Shown here in pieces: positions 61,801 through 64,000 of a stretch of 64,000 bases of DNA. Under the pieces are notes generated by a model, which saw only the letters and a list, made by a program, of their open reading frames with translations, was not told where the DNA came from and searched no databases. A program made the translations under genes and the position numbers. This DNA comes from Propionibacteriaceae bacterium (lineage in GTDB: Bacteria; Actinomycetota; Actinomycetes; Propionibacteriales; Propionibacteriaceae), in the NCBI GenBank assembly GCA_025965155.1, contig JAOPXN010000080.1, positions 1 to 64,000 of the forward strand. The letters run 5' to 3'. The stretch's first letter is position 1. Every line of letters starts with the position of its first letter.

Positions 61801-63821
61801 CCGGAGTAGGAGGCGGAGAACGCGTCCATGAACTGGTGTCGTGCCGGCTGGTTCCAGCGGTTCGCCACCGCCTCGGCGCCGCCCGGTACAGCGATCCCGA
61901 ACTCGTAGATGAAGCCACGATCGTCGCCGCCGAAGTCGAGCTCGTACGGACGTTCGTCGATCACGTCGACACCCAGCAGCGACAGGTGCGGGAGCACCTT
62001 GGACAGGGACAGCGAACCGTCACGGCGGAAGATCTTGAGCCGAAGATCAGCCTCGTCGTCGGTCTTGTCCGGCGCGTAGAGGGCCATCGACATCTCGCCC
62101 TCAGTCTCCAGGGAGGTCAGTGCCTGGAGGTCCTTGATCGCCTGCGCGGGCGTGTAGGCCTCCTTGTATCCCTCCGGCAGGGCGCCGACCATGCTGGCAA
62201 GCTGGTCGGACCTGCCGTTGGACGCCAGCTGGTCGGCGAACTCGTCGCTCCAGGAGCGGGTCGCCATGGTGAGCTCTTTCTCCAGCCCCCGGACGTCGAC
62301 CTCCTTCATCGCCTCGCCGACAGGCATCCGCACGACAAAGTGCAGCCGCGCCAGAACAGACTCGCTCACCCGCGCGCTGTAGTCGATCGAGGCGCCGCCC
62401 AGCCGCGACATCAAGATCGACTCCATGCGGTTCCGTACCGCGGTCGTGTAGCGGTCCCGAGGCAGGTAGACCAGGCAGGAGAGGTACCGGCCGTACGGGT
62501 CGCGGCGGACGAACATGCGTACCTGACGACGTTCCTTGAGGTGCGCGACCTTCTCCACGATCGGGGCCAGCTCACGAATCGAGGTCTGGAACAGCTCGTC
62601 ACGCGGGTACGTGTTGAGCACGTCCATGATCGCCTTGCCACCATGGCTCTGCTCGTCGTACCCGGACAGCCGCAGAACCTCCGTCGCCTTCTGCCGGAGT
62701 ACCGGGATCCGCGTGACCGACTCCGAGTAGGCCGACGATGCGAACAGGCCAAGGAACCTGCGCTCGCCGATGACCTCCCCATCGGGGCCGAACTTCCGGA
62801 TCCCGATGTAGTCCAGGTAGGCCGGACGATGCACCCGCGACTTGTAGTTGTCCTTGGTGATGATCATCAACGCGGGCTCGGTACCGGGCTGCGGCAACGC
62901 ATGGAAGGCGCCCGGCGCGTCCCGGTCCGCTCGCAGGATCCCAAGCCCGGTGCCCCGGACAGGTACCAGCTCGGAGCCGCGTCCTGCGTCGGTCAGCTCG
63001 TACTCGCGGTACCCCAGGAACGAGAAGTGGTTGTCATTGAGCCAGGCAACAATCTCCCGAGCTGACGCGACCTCATCGGTCCCGTGCCTGCCCTCAATCG
63101 CCGGGCTGGTGGCGAGATGGTCCAGATAGCTGACCGTCTCCTCCGCCCTGACCTTCATCCTGGCCCAGTCCTCGACGGCTTCCTCGACCAGCCGCAACAC
63201 CTCGACCAGGCCGTCCTCGAGATCGGACGCCATGGACTCGGGTTTCTCCGGTCGGTCCGGCGGAAGGATCTCCAGATGCATCCACGACTCGGCCAGCACC
63301 GTCGCGTCGTGACGGGCCTCGCTGGTGTGCACGATGTCCTTGAGCTGGCCCGATACGTCACGCCGGACGGTGAACTGTGGGTGGAAGACCTCGCGGATGC
63401 TCCAACCCTGTCTGAGGACCTCCATCGTGATGGAGTCCACCAGGAAGGGCCGGTCGTCGGTGACTATCTGTACGACCGTGGCGCCGCCGGCGGACCATCC
63501 GTCCTCGGACTGGTTGGGCTTGCGGATGGCCATCGTGGCTCGGGCCGCCGGTCGCTGGGCAGCCAGCCGGTAGTGGCTCTCCACCAGGCCGAGCAGGTCA
63601 TCGGTGCTGCGCTCGTCGATGTCGATCGCATCGACGTGCCTGAAGTAGTGGCTGAGGAAGTGCCTGGCAGCCTCGGGATCCCGCCCCAGCTCCGCCGCCA
63701 GGTCCGCGCCCCGCGCCGCGACCTCGGCAATCTTCTCCAGCTTCTCCCGTTCGAGTTCGACCTCGAAAGTAGTCACGTCACCCTGTCCGATCGTCCATGG
63801 CGCACCCCTTTGTGCAGCCAT
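58899..63821 (-). CDS. gdh: NAD-specific glutamate dehydrogenase, 180-kDa type
   Basis: A protein of about 1640 residues of the L180 GDH class (Rv2476c-like). A long N-terminal regulatory part (ACT-like region near 110-190, GGATVVQIVTDDRPFLVD) precedes the catalytic core. The core has GGLRWSDRAEDFRTEVLGL, AQMVKNTVIVPVGAKGGF and the NAD-binding IGDMSGDVFGNGMLLS. The helical C-terminus is typical. It oxidises glutamate to 2-oxoglutarate and ammonium. In mycobacteria this enzyme is inhibited by unphosphorylated GarA, the PknG substrate, which links it to the module at 37-50 kb. GTG 63830 is an alternative start three codons upstream. Confidence 0.93.
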   Translation of the reverse strand: MAAQRGAPWTIGQGDVTTFEVELEREKLEKIAEVAARGADLAAELGRDPEAARHFLSHYFRHVDAIDIDERSTDDLLGLVESHYRLAAQRPAARATMAIRKPNQSEDGWSAGGATVVQIVTDDRPFLVDSITMEVLRQGWSIREVFHPQFTVRRDVSGQLKDIVHTSEARHDATVLAESWMHLEILPPDRPEKPESMASDLEDGLVEVLRLVEEAVEDWARMKVRAEETVSYLDHLATSPAIEGRHGTDEVASAREIVAWLNDNHFSFLGYREYELTDAGRGSELVPVRGTGLGILRADRDAPGAFHALPQPGTEPALMIITKDNYKSRVHRPAYLDYIGIRKFGPDGEVIGERRFLGLFASSAYSESVTRIPVLRQKATEVLRLSGYDEQSHGGKAIMDVLNTYPRDELFQTSIRELAPIVEKVAHLKERRQVRMFVRRDPYGRYLSCLVYLPRDRYTTAVRNRMESILMSRLGGASIDYSARVSESVLARLHFVVRMPVGEAMKEVDVRGLEKELTMATRSWSDEFADQLASNGRSDQLASMVGALPEGYKEAYTPAQAIKDLQALTSLETEGEMSMALYAPDKTDDEADLRLKIFRRDGSLSLSKVLPHLSLLGVDVIDERPYELDFGGDDRGFIYEFGIAVPGGAEAVANRWNQPARHQFMDAFSASYSGLSEPDAFNALVMGADLTWRQVAVLRAIGRYLRQAGSTYSQTYIAQALSGNVDIARKLITLFETRFDPALSIDLDERTARADAVVEQIMTALNDVASLDHDRIVRSYLAVVAAIVRTNAFQPARQAITMKLLPRAIPDLPEPRPAYEMFVYSPRVEGVHLRFGSVARGGLRWSDRAEDFRTEVLGLVKAQMVKNTVIVPVGAKGGFYCKRLPDPSRDRDAWLAEGVACYRLFITSLLDVTDNIVKQEVVPPSDVVRYDDDDPYLVVAADKGTATFSDIANAISTEAGFWLGDAFASGGSAGYDHKGMGITARGAWESVRRHFREMGVDTQTTDFTCVGIGDMSGDVFGNGMLLSRHIQLVAAFDHRHIFIDPDPDPEASWNERARLFALPRSSWADYDRSLISAGGGVFARDLKAIKITPQMRTALGIEDGVESMTPTELISAALVAPVDLLWNGGIGTYVKASTETNAQVGDKANDVLRVDGKDLRARAVGEGGNLGLTQLGRIEYATEGGRINTDFIDNSAGVDTSDHEVNIKILLASEIAAGRLDLSERDSLLASMTEEVGAQVLQNNYNQNLALANSEFQAYSMAGVHEDWMERLEDKGILDRSIEFLPSQEQLSARRTNKSGLTSPELSTLLAYTKIALEREVLSSDLPDDPYLAELLISYFPQPLRERYADQMPEHRLHREIITTVAINRFVNTSGITAFHRLSAETGATAAEVIRSQMAARAIFNADEHEARIRELDHVVDARVQTKLRMEVRTLVERATRWLINNRRRPVDIGAAVDQLADGAQQVLQRIPELVKGREADAYQARLRRYRDAGVDERTASTIAALPTAYAALSIVQTARRDDIDILRVARVHFALAERLGLDRLLGRIVELPRDDRWQTMARAALRDDLHAVHARLTAEVLEPGEGSEQAEDLVSRWFDSTPAVAAEVSTLESICAGKPDLARVSVGLRTVRALLPTEE

Positions 63822-63924
63822 CTCCGACACTAGTCCCCGTCCCCAGCTCACGCAGCCAGACCCACCGTCGCCCCAAAGCGAGCGAGCAAACAACCCCGCT
63901 GATCGCGCCGACGTCTGGAGGAGT

Positions 63925-63957
63925 GTTCTGGTCAACACGTTCTTCGTTGACCAGAAC
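63925..63957. repeat. 12-bp perfect inverted repeat upstream of gdh
   Basis: GTTCTGGTCAAC (63925-63936) and GTTGACCAGAAC (63946-63957) are perfect complements with a 9-nt spacer. It lies about 100-135 bp upstream of the gdh start. The spacing suits a dimeric operator, and a hairpin terminator of an upstream gene is also possible. The remaining 43 bases to the window edge show nothing else recognisable. Confidence 0.5.
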
Positions 63958-64000
63958 GCGACGAAGATGTCGGGTTCGAGCGATCAGCCGCGAGCGGAGC

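Noticed and set aside
61503-63065. Plus-strand open frame of 520 codons
   Set aside because: Antisense to the glutamate dehydrogenase; composition only, no domain.

Overview
The window is a stretch of high-GC actinobacterial chromosome. It carries WhiB7, mycoredoxin, the AdnAB and RecBCD nucleases, UvrD2, a SigL/RslA pair, MoeZ, PknG/GlnX/GlnH and a 180-kDa-type NAD-glutamate dehydrogenase. From memory of M. tuberculosis H37Rv, the order of conserved genes follows Rv3196-Rv3213c: ABC1 kinase, whiB7, uvrD2, mrx1, nudC, adnB, adnA, alkyltransferase-like gene, moeZ, tetR, DUF3107, ferritin-like gene, DEAD-box helicase, ParA. The organism is probably outside Mycobacteriales, for example in Propionibacteriales; the genus cannot be fixed from the sequence alone. 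I see no rRNA, tRNA, CRISPR array, prophage or transposase.

1-5,500: a YgjP-like metallopeptidase; a 567-bp intergenic region with DnaA-box-like 9-mers and a 13-bp inverted repeat; a small zinc-ribbon gene; a ThiF-like/ABC1-kinase/zinc-protein operon; and whiB7. whiB7 has a leader of about 620 nt with a well-placed promoter, a 128-codon upstream ORF and two hairpins, which looks like antibiotic-responsive attenuation.

5,500-31,000: a DNA-repair and redox region. It holds uvrD2, a 6-phosphofructokinase, mrx1, a HAD phosphatase, the overlapping recC-recB-recD operon, a SigL-type ECF sigma factor with its zinc anti-sigma, and a divergent lipoprotein. Two near-perfect SigL-type promoters face away from each other between sigma gene and lipoprotein. 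nudC, adnB and adnA follow, then a second HAD phosphatase and a nitrilase-family amidohydrolase.

30,600-37,100: serB, a pirin, a DUF427 protein, an alkyltransferase-like protein, a cold-shock protein, moeZ, a small-molecule kinase related to APH(6), and a TetR regulator. A REP-like palindromic element lies after the cold-shock gene and a second copy lies 16 kb away in inverted orientation.

37,200-49,900: the most interesting part. Ten genes on the plus strand, most overlapping by 1-4 nt, encode TelA, an uncharacterised protein, a CbxX-type AAA+ ATPase, GlnX, GlnH, an uncharacterised helical protein, PknG, a PP2C phosphatase, a vWA protein and an FHA protein. The kinase, phosphatase and FHA protein each begin with two small cysteine ribbons. 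This looks like one signalling module running from extracellular amino-acid sensing through phosphorylation and dephosphorylation to a phospho-reader and to AAA+/vWA/TelA effectors. It sits between the tetR and DUF3107 genes that are neighbours in M. tuberculosis.

49,900-64,000: DUF3107, a ferritin-like protein, a DEAD-box RNA helicase, an acyl-CoA synthetase, an orphan ParA, a serine lipase, a CHAD protein with a degenerate CYTH domain, a PHP phosphoesterase, and the large NAD-glutamate dehydrogenase.
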